Positions 5,811 through 13,986 are shown, numbered from the stretch's first letter. The stretch: DNA of 16,521 bases from Chloroflexota bacterium (GCA_023434145.1 JAEYTI010000232.1:1-16521); one strand, 5' to 3'. Notes: generated from the sequence alone by a model not told the origin. Numbers and translations are program-made.

Positions 5811-7460
5811 ATGACACTGATACGCAAATCCTGGTTGAACTTCTTCCGGCGCGAGCAACCCAAACCGGCACAAATGCAAACACCGGGCACTGAAGCGACC
5901 GCGCTCGCCCAAACGGTAGAGTTTGATTTTGCACCAAATGATCCCCTGCTGGCCTATCTGTTGAGCGTGTCGAGCGTTGTGGAGGTGGACAAGCTGCACC
6001 TCGACTCGCCTACGCTGCGCAAGTTGAAAGAAGCGGGCGCAAAGCTGGTAGTGCCGCTGATCAGTCAGGGCGAATTGATCGGCTTGCTGAATCTTGGCCC
6101 GCGGCGCAGCGAGCAGGAATATTCCACCGATGACCGGCGGCTGCTCAATACACTGGCGGCCCAGGCGGCCCCGGCGCTGCGGGTGGCGCAGCTCGCGCGG
6201 CAGCAGCAGGCCGAAGCCCGCGAACGCGAGCGCATGGCGCAGGAAATGCGCGTGGCTCGCGTAATCCAGCAGACGCTGCTGCCAAAAGAACTGCCCGTGC
6301 TCCCCGGCTGGAAAATGGCCGCGCATTGGCAGCCTGCCCGTGCCGTGAGCGGTGACTTCTATGATTTCGTTCAATTTTCGGATGGCAAGATTGCCATCAT
6401 CACCGGCGATGTGACCGACAAGGGCGTGCCCGCCGCACTGGTGATGGCCACCACGCGCAGTATCCTGCGCACCTCCGCCGAGCGGCTGGTATCCCCCGGT
6501 GAGGTGCTGTATCAGGCCAACAACCTGCTCTGCCCGGATATTCCGCCAAACATGTTTGTTACCTGCCTGTATGTGCTGCTCGACCCGACGACCGGGGTGG
6601 TGCGCTACGCCAACGCAGGCCATAACGTGCCCTACATCTGCTCGGCAGAAGGGGTAACGGAGATGCGTGCGCGCGGCATGCCACTGGGACTGCTGCCCGA
6701 TATGCCGTATGAAGAACTGGATGCCACGATCGAACCCGGCAGCCAGGTGATCATGTACAGTGATGGCCTGGTGGAAGCGCATAACACGCAAAATGAGATC
6801 TTTGGTTTTCCGCGCCTGCGCGAGCTGCTCACCGACCCGCACGCGGGCGGCGATCCGATCCAATGCCTGCTTGATGCCCTCAATGATTTCGTAGGGCCGG
6901 ATTGGGAGCAGGAAGATGACGTGACGTTTGTTTCGCTGGCGCGCGAGAGCGCCCCGCTAGAAGGCGGCGAACCGGCCCCTACAGCCCGCAGCGAACGTGC
7001 CCTGCCACCGCACGACTTGCGCTGGCGCAAGCTGGCTGCCTTTGAACTGCCCAGCCAGCCCGGCAACGAGCGTCAGGCGATGGAACGCGTAGCCGAAATT
7101 ATTTCCGGGGAGCGCGGACTTTTGAAGGCACGGCTGGAGCGGCTGAAAACGGCCGTTGCCGAGGCGACCATGAACGCCATGGAGCATGGCAATCAGTATC
7201 ATCCCGACCTGCCGGTGAGCATCGAAGTGCTTGCTTCGCCCCACTCCCTTGCAGTACGCATCACCGACCGCGGCGGCAGCCCATCAGAAATCTCCGCCTC
7301 GCAAGAGCCGGATTTAGAAGCAAAACTAGCTGGATTGCAGTCTCCCCGTGGATGGGGCCTGTTCCTGATTAAAAGTATGGTGGATGAGATGCGGGTTGAA
7401 CAATATGATGACCATCACACGGTAGAGCTGATCCTGCATCTGGAGGAGAACCCAACATGA
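5811..7460 (+). CDS. GAF/PP2C-type serine phosphatase fused to anti-sigma-type kinase (RsbU-RsbW-like)
   Basis: The 549-residue product appears to combine both opposing enzymes of a partner switch. Residues 35-125 are a short GAF-like sensor (VVPLISQGELIGLLNLG). A charged helix at 126-155 links it to a SpoIIE/PP2C phosphatase domain (about 160-377) with metal-binding aspartates visible in SGDFYD (D182), GDVTDKG (D200, D203), YSDGL (D318) and QEDD (about 369-370). Residues 405-545 form a GHKL ATPase of the RsbW/SpoIIAB type: N-box E451-N455-H459-N461, G1 ITDRGG at 484-489, and G2 RGWGLFLI at 513-520. The kinase would phosphorylate STAS proteins and the phosphatase would reverse this. Its stop overlaps the next start (ATGA), coupling it to a STAS gene. 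The start ATG follows GAGGGATA. Confidence 0.93.
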   Translation: MTLIRKSWLNFFRREQPKPAQMQTPGTEATALAQTVEFDFAPNDPLLAYLLSVSSVVEVDKLHLDSPTLRKLKEAGAKLVVPLISQGELIGLLNLGPRRSEQEYSTDDRRLLNTLAAQAAPALRVAQLARQQQAEARERERMAQEMRVARVIQQTLLPKELPVLPGWKMAAHWQPARAVSGDFYDFVQFSDGKIAIITGDVTDKGVPAALVMATTRSILRTSAERLVSPGEVLYQANNLLCPDIPPNMFVTCLYVLLDPTTGVVRYANAGHNVPYICSAEGVTEMRARGMPLGLLPDMPYEELDATIEPGSQVIMYSDGLVEAHNTQNEIFGFPRLRELLTDPHAGGDPIQCLLDALNDFVGPDWEQEDDVTFVSLARESAPLEGGEPAPTARSERALPPHDLRWRKLAAFELPSQPGNERQAMERVAEIISGERGLLKARLERLKTAVAEATMNAMEHGNQYHPDLPVSIEVLASPHSLAVRITDRGGSPSEISASQEPDLEAKLAGLQSPRGWGLFLIKSMVDEMRVEQYDDHHTVELILHLEENPT

Positions 7461-7795
7461 CCAACACGGTTTTTGAAGCCCAAATACGCACGCGCCCTGG
7501 TATGGCAATCATCGATCTGGCGGGAGAGATCAACGCATTCGCCGAAGAGGCGATGAGCCGTGCCTACGACGAAGCCGAGAAGAGCGCCCCGGAGCGGGTT
7601 GTACTGAACTTTCGTGAAGTGACCTACATCAACAGCACCGGTATTGCCCTGATCGTTGGCTTGCTGGCGCGGGCACGCAAGTCTCGCCGCGAGCTGAATG
7701 TTGTCGGCCTGAGCGATCACTATGTAGAAATTTTCCAGATCACCCGGCTGGCCGACTTTATGCGGATTTTTCCTGACGAGAGCAGTCTGCCCTAG
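7457..7795 (+). CDS. STAS-domain anti-anti-sigma factor, first copy
   Basis: This 112-residue protein is a single STAS domain of the RsbV/SpoIIAA class. The strand MAIIDLAGEIN (residues 16-26) and the loop YINSTGIAL (57-65) are typical. S60 aligns with the serine phosphorylated in RsbV. The residue before it is Asn (N59) instead of the Asp of RsbV. The ATG overlaps the preceding phosphatase/kinase stop by 4 bases, and GGAGGAG lies about 8 bases upstream, so the two are translationally coupled. It is the most direct candidate substrate of that fused enzyme. The downstream partner, a sigma factor or another output protein, cannot be seen here. Confidence 0.93.
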   Translation: MTNTVFEAQIRTRPGMAIIDLAGEINAFAEEAMSRAYDEAEKSAPERVVLNFREVTYINSTGIALIVGLLARARKSRRELNVVGLSDHYVEIFQITRLADFMRIFPDESSLP

Positions 7796-7797
7796 GA

Positions 7798-7882
7798 ACC
7801 TATCCGAAAATTGTCTTGTGTTTGTTGGTTGTGTGACGTAATCGCACAACCAACAAACACAAGAAATAATTTTCAGATAGAG
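7798..7882. repeat. 85-bp hairpin element with terminal inverted repeats, copy 2
   Basis: This is the second copy of the element at 5595-5679, lying 2 bases after the first STAS stop codon. Its ends match as inverted repeats at 12 of 15 positions (ACCTATCCGAAAATT at the left). The stem pairs 7815-7833 with 7845-7863 over 19 bp and continues inward through one wobble and two pairs. Two stem positions differ from copy 1 as compensated pairs (T-A to G-C and T-A to C-G). It separates the first STAS gene from the second, and may terminate, process or protect the mRNA. Confidence 0.7.
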
Positions 7883-7964
7883 ACGAAGAGAAGATGCTGC
7901 ACAGGTAGGAATATCTAGGGGTTTTGTAGTAGATCACCACGGTTTGATGATTAAGGAGAGGATC

Positions 7965-8321
7965 ATGCTTCAACCAAATATCACCATGAACGTTCGCAAA
8001 GCAGGGACGCAAGCGTGCATCATGGACGTGCAGGGAGAAATCAACGCTGCCGCCGAACCGGCCCTGATGGATGCATACAATGAGGCGTGCTCCAACGGCG
8101 CGCGCAATATCGTAATGAACTTTAATGGCCTGGATTATATGAATAGCTCGGGGATTGGCCTTCTGGTAACCTTGCTCATTCGCGTTCGGCGGCAAAACCA
8201 GCGCCTGATGGCATTTGGCTTGAACGAGCACTATCGCCAGATCTTTGAGCTAACGCGCTTGAACGAAGCAATTTCGATCTACGAAACCGAAGCCGATGCG
8301 TTGAAAGCAACCGGATCGTAG
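7965..8321 (+). CDS. STAS-domain anti-anti-sigma factor, second copy
   Basis: The 118-residue product is a second single-domain STAS protein of the RsbV type. It is clearly related to the one at 7457-7795: QGEIN, a phosphorylation loop YMNSSGIGLLVTLL, and the shared tail pattern GL-EHY-QIF-LTRL. The phosphoacceptor serine is again preceded by Asn. I chose ATG 7965, which has AAGGAGAGG at good spacing, over the in-frame TTG at 7944. The gene lies 169 bases after its paralogue with the hairpin element between them, so it may have a different expression level. It may be a second substrate of the same kinase/phosphatase or act on a separate output. Confidence 0.92.
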   Translation: MLQPNITMNVRKAGTQACIMDVQGEINAAAEPALMDAYNEACSNGARNIVMNFNGLDYMNSSGIGLLVTLLIRVRRQNQRLMAFGLNEHYRQIFELTRLNEAISIYETEADALKATGS

Positions 8322-8365
8322 TCGCTGTAAGTGCTAAAGGCATCATCTTAGAAGGGAGCAGAACG

Positions 8366-9154
8366 ATGTCAAACGAAACTTCCTCTCAACCGGAAAAAGG
8401 AACCACGCGCCAGGGGCAGTGGGCTGCGCCGGTCAATAAGTTAAGGGTATCTGCGGTGCCGGATGAGGCGGTAAACCTCAACGTGGAGGGCAGGCAGGTT
8501 TCTGGCCCGCTGAATGGGTTTGGGCAAATGTGGCAGAAGACATACCGCATCCGCTTTGAGGGGGCAGACGTCGAGCCGGAGGAAGTTGTCCGCGTATGGA
8601 AGGAAAAGTTCGCGGACTTCTGGCCCAGGAACAACCACTTCTACGGTCGGAGCGCCAAAATTGAGCCGGGCGAGGTGGCGGTTCTGAACCTTTCTGGTCC
8701 CAATGGTATGACGGCTCCCGGCGGCGCGCCGGTGATCTCTACGGGTATTTACGTCATCTACGCTGACGACGTTTCCTTCTCCTTCATGACGCCCGAGGGG
8801 CACATGTTCGCGGGGATGAATACCTTCAGCGCCTTCAAAGAAGACGGCAAAACCGTGGCGCAGATCCAGGCGCTGGTGCGCGGCAGCGATCCGCTGTTCG
8901 AGCTGACCCTGCGGGTTGGTTTTGGGCATAAAATGGAAGACGACTTCTGGGCGGAAACGCTGCGCAACCTGGCCGCCCACTTTGGGGCGCGCGGCATGCC
9001 GTCGCTCACCCGCATCTGCGTCGACCCGCGCGTGCAGTGGTCTGCGGCGGGCAATATCTGGCATAATGCCGGTATTCGCACAACTATGTACCTTATCACG
9101 ACGCCATTCCGCTGGATTGGGCGTAAGATTGGAGGGAAAAAGAAATCCGCATGA
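8366..9154 (+). CDS. Unrecognised 262-residue protein, possibly SRPBCC-like
   Basis: I do not recognise this family with certainty. The protein is soluble, lacks a signal peptide, and ends in a basic tail (IGRKIGGKKKSA). The middle (TGIYVIYADDVSFSFMTPEG then FAGMNTFSAF and TVAQIQALVRGSDPLFEL) alternates strands and turns as in the ligand-binding SRPBCC/DUF1990 group, which is a tentative resemblance only. The start ATG has GAAGGGAG 7 bases upstream. The gene follows the second STAS gene by 44 bases. Its stop overlaps the oxidoreductase start by 4 bases, so the pair is very likely co-translated and may act on the same substrate. Confidence 0.8.
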   Translation: MSNETSSQPEKGTTRQGQWAAPVNKLRVSAVPDEAVNLNVEGRQVSGPLNGFGQMWQKTYRIRFEGADVEPEEVVRVWKEKFADFWPRNNHFYGRSAKIEPGEVAVLNLSGPNGMTAPGGAPVISTGIYVIYADDVSFSFMTPEGHMFAGMNTFSAFKEDGKTVAQIQALVRGSDPLFELTLRVGFGHKMEDDFWAETLRNLAAHFGARGMPSLTRICVDPRVQWSAAGNIWHNAGIRTTMYLITTPFRWIGRKIGGKKKSA

Positions 9155-10620
9155 GTGTATCGCAGCAGGCAAAAAGCAGGGGGGGCGCCGCTGCGGCGGA
9201 TACCCTGGTCATTGGAGCTGGACCAAATGGGCTGGCCGCAGCAATTACGCTGGCCCGGGCGGGGCGCTCGGTGCAAGTGATTGAAGCAAAAGAAACCATT
9301 GGGGGCGGCGCGCGAACGGCCGAATTGACTCTACAGGGTTTCCGGCACGATGTCTGTTCGGCCATTCACCCGTTGGGGGTCGGTTCGCCGTTTTTTGCCA
9401 ACCTGCCGCTCGAACAATTTGGGCTGGAATGGATCTACCCGCACTATGCGGTAGCCCATCCGCTGGATGATGGCAGCGTAGTGACCATTGAAAAATCGGT
9501 AGAGGCATCCGCGGCAACCATGGGGGAAGACGCCGCCGCCTATACGCGCCTGATGAACCCCTACGTAAAGGATTGGCAGAAACTGGTAACCGATCTGCTA
9601 GGCCCATTCCCGATCCCGCCGCGCCACCCCATTGCCGCGGCGCGGTTTGGCCTGCCGGCGCTGCTTCCGGCATACTGGCTTGCGAAGGCATACTTCCGCG
9701 GACCGCGTGCCCGGGCGATCTTCTCTGGCATGGCGGCGCATTCTATCATCCCGCTTCACAAGCCCGCTACCGCCTCTTTTGGGCTGATGCTGGGCGTGCT
9801 GGCGCATGCCATTGGCTGGCCCCTGGCAAAGGGCGGATCGCAGGCGATTGTGGATGCGATGGCGCGCTATCTCGATTCGTTGGGTGGAACGATCATTACC
9901 GGGCAGCCCGTCTCCTGCTATTCGGATCTGCCAGAACACAACGCGGCCCTGTTCGACGTGACACCGCGGCAAATTCTCAGCATCGCCGGGGACCATCTGC
10001 CGGAAGGATACCGGAAACAGCTCTCAAAGTATCGCTATGGTCCAGGCGTGTTCAAGTTGGACTATGCCCTGGATGGGCCGATTCCCTGGCGCAACGCGGA
10101 GTGCCTTGAGGCCGGAACAGTACACCTGGGCAATACCTACGAAGAAATCGCGGAAGCCGAGGCGGCAGTATGGCGCGGAGAGCACCCGGAACGCCCCTTC
10201 GTACTGCTCACGCAGCAGTCGCTGTTCGACTCAACCCGCGCGCCAGAGGGCAAGCACACACTGTGGGCCTACTGCCACGTGCCCAACGGCTCTACCGTGG
10301 ATATGTCTGAGGCCGTTGAGAACCAGATCGAGCGGTTCGCGCCCGGTTTCCGCAGCCGCATCCTGGAGCGGCGCACCAGCACCGCGCAAGCGCTGGAAAG
10401 CTATAACCCCAACTATATCGGCGGCGATATCAACGGCGGCTCGCAAACCCTCGACCAGTTCTTCACCCGCCCGGTCATACGCCTGGACCCGTATTCCACG
10501 CCCAACAAGCGCATTTTCCTCTGCTCATCCTCCACGCCACCCGGTGGGGGTGTGCATGGTATGTGCGGATACTTCGCGGCGCAGTCAGCGCTGAAACAGT
10601 TGAAGGGTCCGCCAGCATAA
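9151..10620 (+). CDS. NAD(P)/FAD-dependent oxidoreductase, PYROXD2/phytoene-desaturase-like
   Basis: The 489-residue protein opens with a Rossmann nucleotide-binding motif (VIGAGPNGLAAAITLARAG, G22-x-G24-xx-G27, with acidic E45 at the end of the second strand) and then GGGARTAELTLQGFRHDVCSA, the arrangement of the FAD amine-oxidase/phytoene desaturase fold. The C-terminal segment (GGGVHGMCGYFAAQSAL) is the usual FAD-contacting end. The closest remembered group is the PYROXD2-like set. The substrate cannot be read from sequence. No carotenoid genes adjoin, so I would not call it a desaturase. The start overlaps the preceding gene by 4 bases; the only purine-rich sequence, GGAGGG, is about 15 bases away, supporting coupled translation. 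Confidence 0.88.
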   Translation: MSVSQQAKSRGGAAAADTLVIGAGPNGLAAAITLARAGRSVQVIEAKETIGGGARTAELTLQGFRHDVCSAIHPLGVGSPFFANLPLEQFGLEWIYPHYAVAHPLDDGSVVTIEKSVEASAATMGEDAAAYTRLMNPYVKDWQKLVTDLLGPFPIPPRHPIAAARFGLPALLPAYWLAKAYFRGPRARAIFSGMAAHSIIPLHKPATASFGLMLGVLAHAIGWPLAKGGSQAIVDAMARYLDSLGGTIITGQPVSCYSDLPEHNAALFDVTPRQILSIAGDHLPEGYRKQLSKYRYGPGVFKLDYALDGPIPWRNAECLEAGTVHLGNTYEEIAEAEAAVWRGEHPERPFVLLTQQSLFDSTRAPEGKHTLWAYCHVPNGSTVDMSEAVENQIERFAPGFRSRILERRTSTAQALESYNPNYIGGDINGGSQTLDQFFTRPVIRLDPYSTPNKRIFLCSSSTPPGGGVHGMCGYFAAQSALKQLKGPPA

Positions 10621-10633
10621 AAAGGGTGCATTG

Positions 10634-10674
10634 ATGTATATTTTGCAAATGCGAAGCGTTTGCAAAATATGCAT
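10634..10674 (+). terminator. Stem-loop after the oxidoreductase gene, probable terminator
   Basis: Arms 10634-10652 and 10656-10674 pair over 19 positions with two wobble pairs around a GAA loop (core ATATTTTGCAAA with TTTGCAAAATAT). It lies 13 bases after the oxidoreductase stop codon and is followed by a T/C-rich run (10675-10688), weaker than a consecutive T tract. It probably ends the 5811-10620 gene run. Confidence 0.55.
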
Positions 10675-10723
10675 ATCTTTTCTTCCCTCCTGATTCGCGC
10701 TATGATAAATATGGGAGGGGCCT

Positions 10724-11407
10724 ATGAATACTCGGCGTATTCTTCTGCTGGTCGTTCTCTTCGTCGTTTGGTACCTGCTCAGCGCCACAGATCTGCCGGA
10801 TTGGGTTCTGCTGGCAACCGCGCTGATCGCACCGTTCGGCCTACTGGCGGCTGCCCTGCTTGGTAGGCAGGCCATTGACCGCGACCCCGCGCCCCAAAAT
10901 GCGGTGCGGGTAACGGCTGCCGTCCATGACGCGGTGCTTGCCTTCCTGGGGTCAGGGGTGATCGCGGCGGTTCGGGTATTCGCGTACCTGCGCGGCTGGA
11001 TCGTTCCGGTTCCGGATGGGATCGGGCTGGCCCTGGTCATCCTTTCTGGCATACTGCTGCTGGCATCTAACGCCAACTTGATTCTCAGAGGGCTGGGTAT
11101 TCCCATTGCGGTTCTGCCCACACGACGGCTGGCTTCCGATTGGGTATACGGCTGGACGCGCAACCCCATCGTGCTAAGCGGTATCCTGCTGCTGTTTAGC
11201 CTGGGGGTCTGGCTCCATTCTTCTACCCTGATCGCCTGGACGCTGCTGCTCGTGCTGCCGGTCATGATTGTGTTGGTGCGCGTGTTTGAGGAGCGCGAGC
11301 TGGAGATCCGCTTTGGTGATGCCTACCGCGAGTACCGGGCGCGCGTGCCGATGCTCATTCCGCGGCCGCCAAGGAGCGAACCGGAGGAAGCGCTCCGCAC
11401 ACAGTAG
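10724..11407 (+). CDS. Membrane methyltransferase-like protein of the isoprenylcysteine methyltransferase (ICMT/PEMT) superfamily
   Basis: The 227-residue protein has about six hydrophobic segments (near 6-20, 27-47, 68-88, 98-120, 148-165 and 169-187). The region YGWTRNPIVLSG (142-153, with R146-N147-P148) and the tail EERELEIRFGDAYREYRARVP (E189, E190) are the S-adenosylmethionine and substrate site signatures of the ICMT/PEMT membrane methyltransferase fold. In bacteria these rarely act on prenylated proteins, so the substrate is unknown. GGGAGGGG sits 3-4 bases before ATG 10724. TATGAT at 10701-10706 could be the -10 box, but no good -35 was found. The stop lies 5 bases from the end of the convergent DUF2298 gene. 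Confidence 0.88.
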   Translation: MNTRRILLLVVLFVVWYLLSATDLPDWVLLATALIAPFGLLAAALLGRQAIDRDPAPQNAVRVTAAVHDAVLAFLGSGVIAAVRVFAYLRGWIVPVPDGIGLALVILSGILLLASNANLILRGLGIPIAVLPTRRLASDWVYGWTRNPIVLSGILLLFSLGVWLHSSTLIAWTLLLVLPVMIVLVRVFEERELEIRFGDAYREYRARVPMLIPRPPRSEPEEALRTQ

Positions 11408-11412
11408 GTGCG

Positions 11413-13986
11413 CTAGGGAACGCGGTATATAGTGATGCTGCCCTGGCTAAAGACGGGCGTCAGGATGCGTTCGAATTTTGCCAGCGCGCGCACCGAATTG
11501 CACGGATTCTCCGGGCCGTTGCAGATCCGGCTGATGTATTGTCGCTCCGGTTCGCCGAGAATCACGTACGCGATTTCCCACTTGCGCAGCAGATCAAGCG
11601 CCTGGGTGTCGTCGGGCGTGGTGTAGATGGCCATGATGTCCGATTCGCGCGGACCGAAGACAGTGCGGGTTCCGCGCCACTGTTCCTCATGACCAGGCCA
11701 GCCCAGCAGCGCCGGCAGCCCGGTGAACGCGCTCACCCTACCGGAGTGCTGATAGCTGCCGTTGGTGGCTTCCAGGATCACCGGATAATCGCCTGGCACA
11801 GACTCTGCCAGTACGTTTTCGCGCATCCATTCAATCGCGGTGTAGTCATCGGGGATGGAGGCCCAAGTATTGGGGTAACGGCCCGAAACGGTTCCAGATG
11901 CGTCCAGGCTGGGTTCGCGGCTGAAGCTCTCGGTGCGGGCGCGAATACCCATCACCGGGTACACCAACCCGGCAGCGAGGAGCAGCCCCAGTCCTGCGGA
12001 AAACGCCGCTGCGGGAATGGAACGCAGCGAGCGAAGCGTCCACCACGTACCAAAGGCGGCGGCGAGGGCCATCAGCACCCAGCCCTGGAAGTAAAACTTG
12101 AAGATGGTGTTCATGCGCAGGCCGAAGTTGTCGCGCAGGTAAACGAACTCCACGCTGAGCGTCAGCGCGATGCCGGTGAAGGCCATCAGCAGCGCCAGAA
12201 GGACAGCGGGGGGCAGAGCAGGGCGGGCCGCTTCGCCTTCCTCAGGTGAATTGATAGGAAAAGCGGCAGTAACTGCCAGCGCCAGCATCGCGGTGAGCAG
12301 CAGGAACAACCACGGGTTGGCCAGCCGTGCCAGCAGCGATTTGGTCACGATACTCTGGACGGTTTCATCACCCAGGAAGCGCAGCACATCAGGGTTGGCG
12401 TTCTCGCCGCTGATGATCAGGTACGCGCTCGTGGCGAGCAGCAGGAGCAGAACGATTCCAATCAACCCTCCGGCGATCCACAGCCAGGCGTTCGCGGCGC
12501 TGCGCCACACGCTGTCATCCCCCCAGGATTGGCGGGCAGCGACGACGAGGAAGACAATCAGCACGAAGATGAACGGGCCAAACATCACCAAATACTGTGC
12601 CAGCCGCGTGGGCGGGAAGATGTAGGGCAGAATGCCGCCCGCCTGCGAGGAAAAACTCAGGTAGAAGAACAGGTACATCAGCACCGCCGCTGTGCCCAGA
12701 AGCAGGCCCATCCACAGCCCGCGTTTGAGCAGTGCGTTGAAGGCGACCCCCGTGCGTGACCGGCCCAGCATATCTGCCAGCAGTACTAGCCCAAGGTAGA
12801 TGGGAAAGTCCCAGGTGTTGAGGAAGGCCAATCCGCCTAGCGCCAGCGCGGCGAACAGGTACAGCACGGCATCGCTCCGTCGCTGCCATAGCCATGCCGC
12901 AGCCCGCCGCGGCCCCATTCGCCCCTCCAGAACGGGCAAAACTGGAATGGGACGAGACGATCGCAGCAGCAGGGTAAAGGCCAGCCCCACTGCCAGCAGC
13001 ACAAAGGGCAGGGCCATCTTGTGCGGGTGATTATCACCCAGCAAGAAACTAAAGAAGGGGAACTCGTCGATCGGCTGCGCGTACACCGGCAGACCGTTGA
13101 GATCCAAATCATTCAGTACGCGTGAGGCGCGCCACCACCACCAGCCGTCGCCGGGGTACAGGCTGCCGCTCCGCGCCGCGCCTTGCAGATTAGGGATGGC
13201 GATCCACGACCAGAAGGCCTCAGGCAGCAGATCTGCGCTGTACAGGGCTTCCAGCAGGCCTTGCAGGTTACCTATCCCGGTGACGAACAGGGCGCCCAAC
13301 AGGCCAAAGCCGATCGTAGATCGCTTTCGGCCACCGGAAGAAGCCACCATGTTGGAAACCACGCCGTAGGCGGTGAGCGCGGTGAGGGCAAAGATCAGCG
13401 CGTCGTAGAGGTCGAAGCTCACCGTAGCGGCCACGCCCGAGAGTTTCGCCATCAGGCCCATCATCACGTAGCCGAAGTAGTAGTACGAGATGGCATATCC
13501 CGAGAGCCAGGGGTCCATCGGCGGGAAGTGGGGGCTGTTGAGTATGCCGTTGAGGAAGGCAATCTCCATGTACTTCTCGCCGTACACCTGGATGATTTTG
13601 TCTGGGGCGTAGGCGCGCACCAGCGCCCACCCGGCAAAGGCAAGCAAGAACAGCAGCTCCGCGGTGATGATCTGGCCCTTGTGCGCCTGCCAGTAGGCGG
13701 AGATCCGCGCACGCAGGTTTTCAGTGCCCCGTTGTAGTGTGATCCAGGCCGAAACTGCGGCGACCAGCAGCAGGGCGAACAGGATTCCACCGCGGTCGTT
13801 GATCAGCACGCCCGAAGAGGCGCCAAGCCAAAGCACGTACGACACCAGCAGCAGCCCGGCGGTTTTGGCAAAGGCGTAGCCGCGGTCGGGCAGGCGGGAG
13901 AAAACGCGGGTTACCAGCGGCAGGGCCGCCAGCCCGAACAATTGGAGGATGATCCACCAGGAGAGGAAGGCTAGAAGATCATTCAT
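11413..13986 (-). CDS. DUF2298 'YYY' multi-pass membrane protein
   Basis: The 857-residue protein is a polytopic membrane protein with many hydrophobic segments. It carries the hallmarks of the Chlor_Arch_YYY (DUF2298) family: MDPWLSGYAISYYYFGY around residues 157-173, EFPFFSFLLGDNHPHKMALP in the middle, and DNFGLRMNTIFKFYFQGW toward the last third. The family is found in Chloroflexi and archaea, resembles GT-C membrane glycosyltransferases in layout, and has no established reaction. A soluble-looking C-terminal region of about 150 residues (from YTAIEWMREN) follows the last membrane segments. The start ATG at 13986 overlaps the end of the upstream PLP-enzyme gene by 8 bases and has no clear ribosome binding site, so translation is probably coupled. 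Confidence 0.93.
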   Translation of the reverse strand: MNDLLAFLSWWIILQLFGLAALPLVTRVFSRLPDRGYAFAKTAGLLLVSYVLWLGASSGVLINDRGGILFALLLVAAVSAWITLQRGTENLRARISAYWQAHKGQIITAELLFLLAFAGWALVRAYAPDKIIQVYGEKYMEIAFLNGILNSPHFPPMDPWLSGYAISYYYFGYVMMGLMAKLSGVAATVSFDLYDALIFALTALTAYGVVSNMVASSGGRKRSTIGFGLLGALFVTGIGNLQGLLEALYSADLLPEAFWSWIAIPNLQGAARSGSLYPGDGWWWWRASRVLNDLDLNGLPVYAQPIDEFPFFSFLLGDNHPHKMALPFVLLAVGLAFTLLLRSSRPIPVLPVLEGRMGPRRAAAWLWQRRSDAVLYLFAALALGGLAFLNTWDFPIYLGLVLLADMLGRSRTGVAFNALLKRGLWMGLLLGTAAVLMYLFFYLSFSSQAGGILPYIFPPTRLAQYLVMFGPFIFVLIVFLVVAARQSWGDDSVWRSAANAWLWIAGGLIGIVLLLLLATSAYLIISGENANPDVLRFLGDETVQSIVTKSLLARLANPWLFLLLTAMLALAVTAAFPINSPEEGEAARPALPPAVLLALLMAFTGIALTLSVEFVYLRDNFGLRMNTIFKFYFQGWVLMALAAAFGTWWTLRSLRSIPAAAFSAGLGLLLAAGLVYPVMGIRARTESFSREPSLDASGTVSGRYPNTWASIPDDYTAIEWMRENVLAESVPGDYPVILEATNGSYQHSGRVSAFTGLPALLGWPGHEEQWRGTRTVFGPRESDIMAIYTTPDDTQALDLLRKWEIAYVILGEPERQYISRICNGPENPCNSVRALAKFERILTPVFSQGSITIYRVP

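Noticed and set aside
5538..6863. 441-residue antisense open frame across the phosphatase gene
   Set aside because: It lies opposite a clear phosphatase/kinase gene, is His/Gln/Arg-rich without domain motifs, and runs through an intergenic hairpin element; typical shadow in GC-rich coding DNA.
9151..10620. Carotenoid biosynthesis locus
   Set aside because: The FAD enzyme has a phytoene-desaturase-like fold, but no phytoene synthase, cyclase or other carotenoid gene lies in the window.
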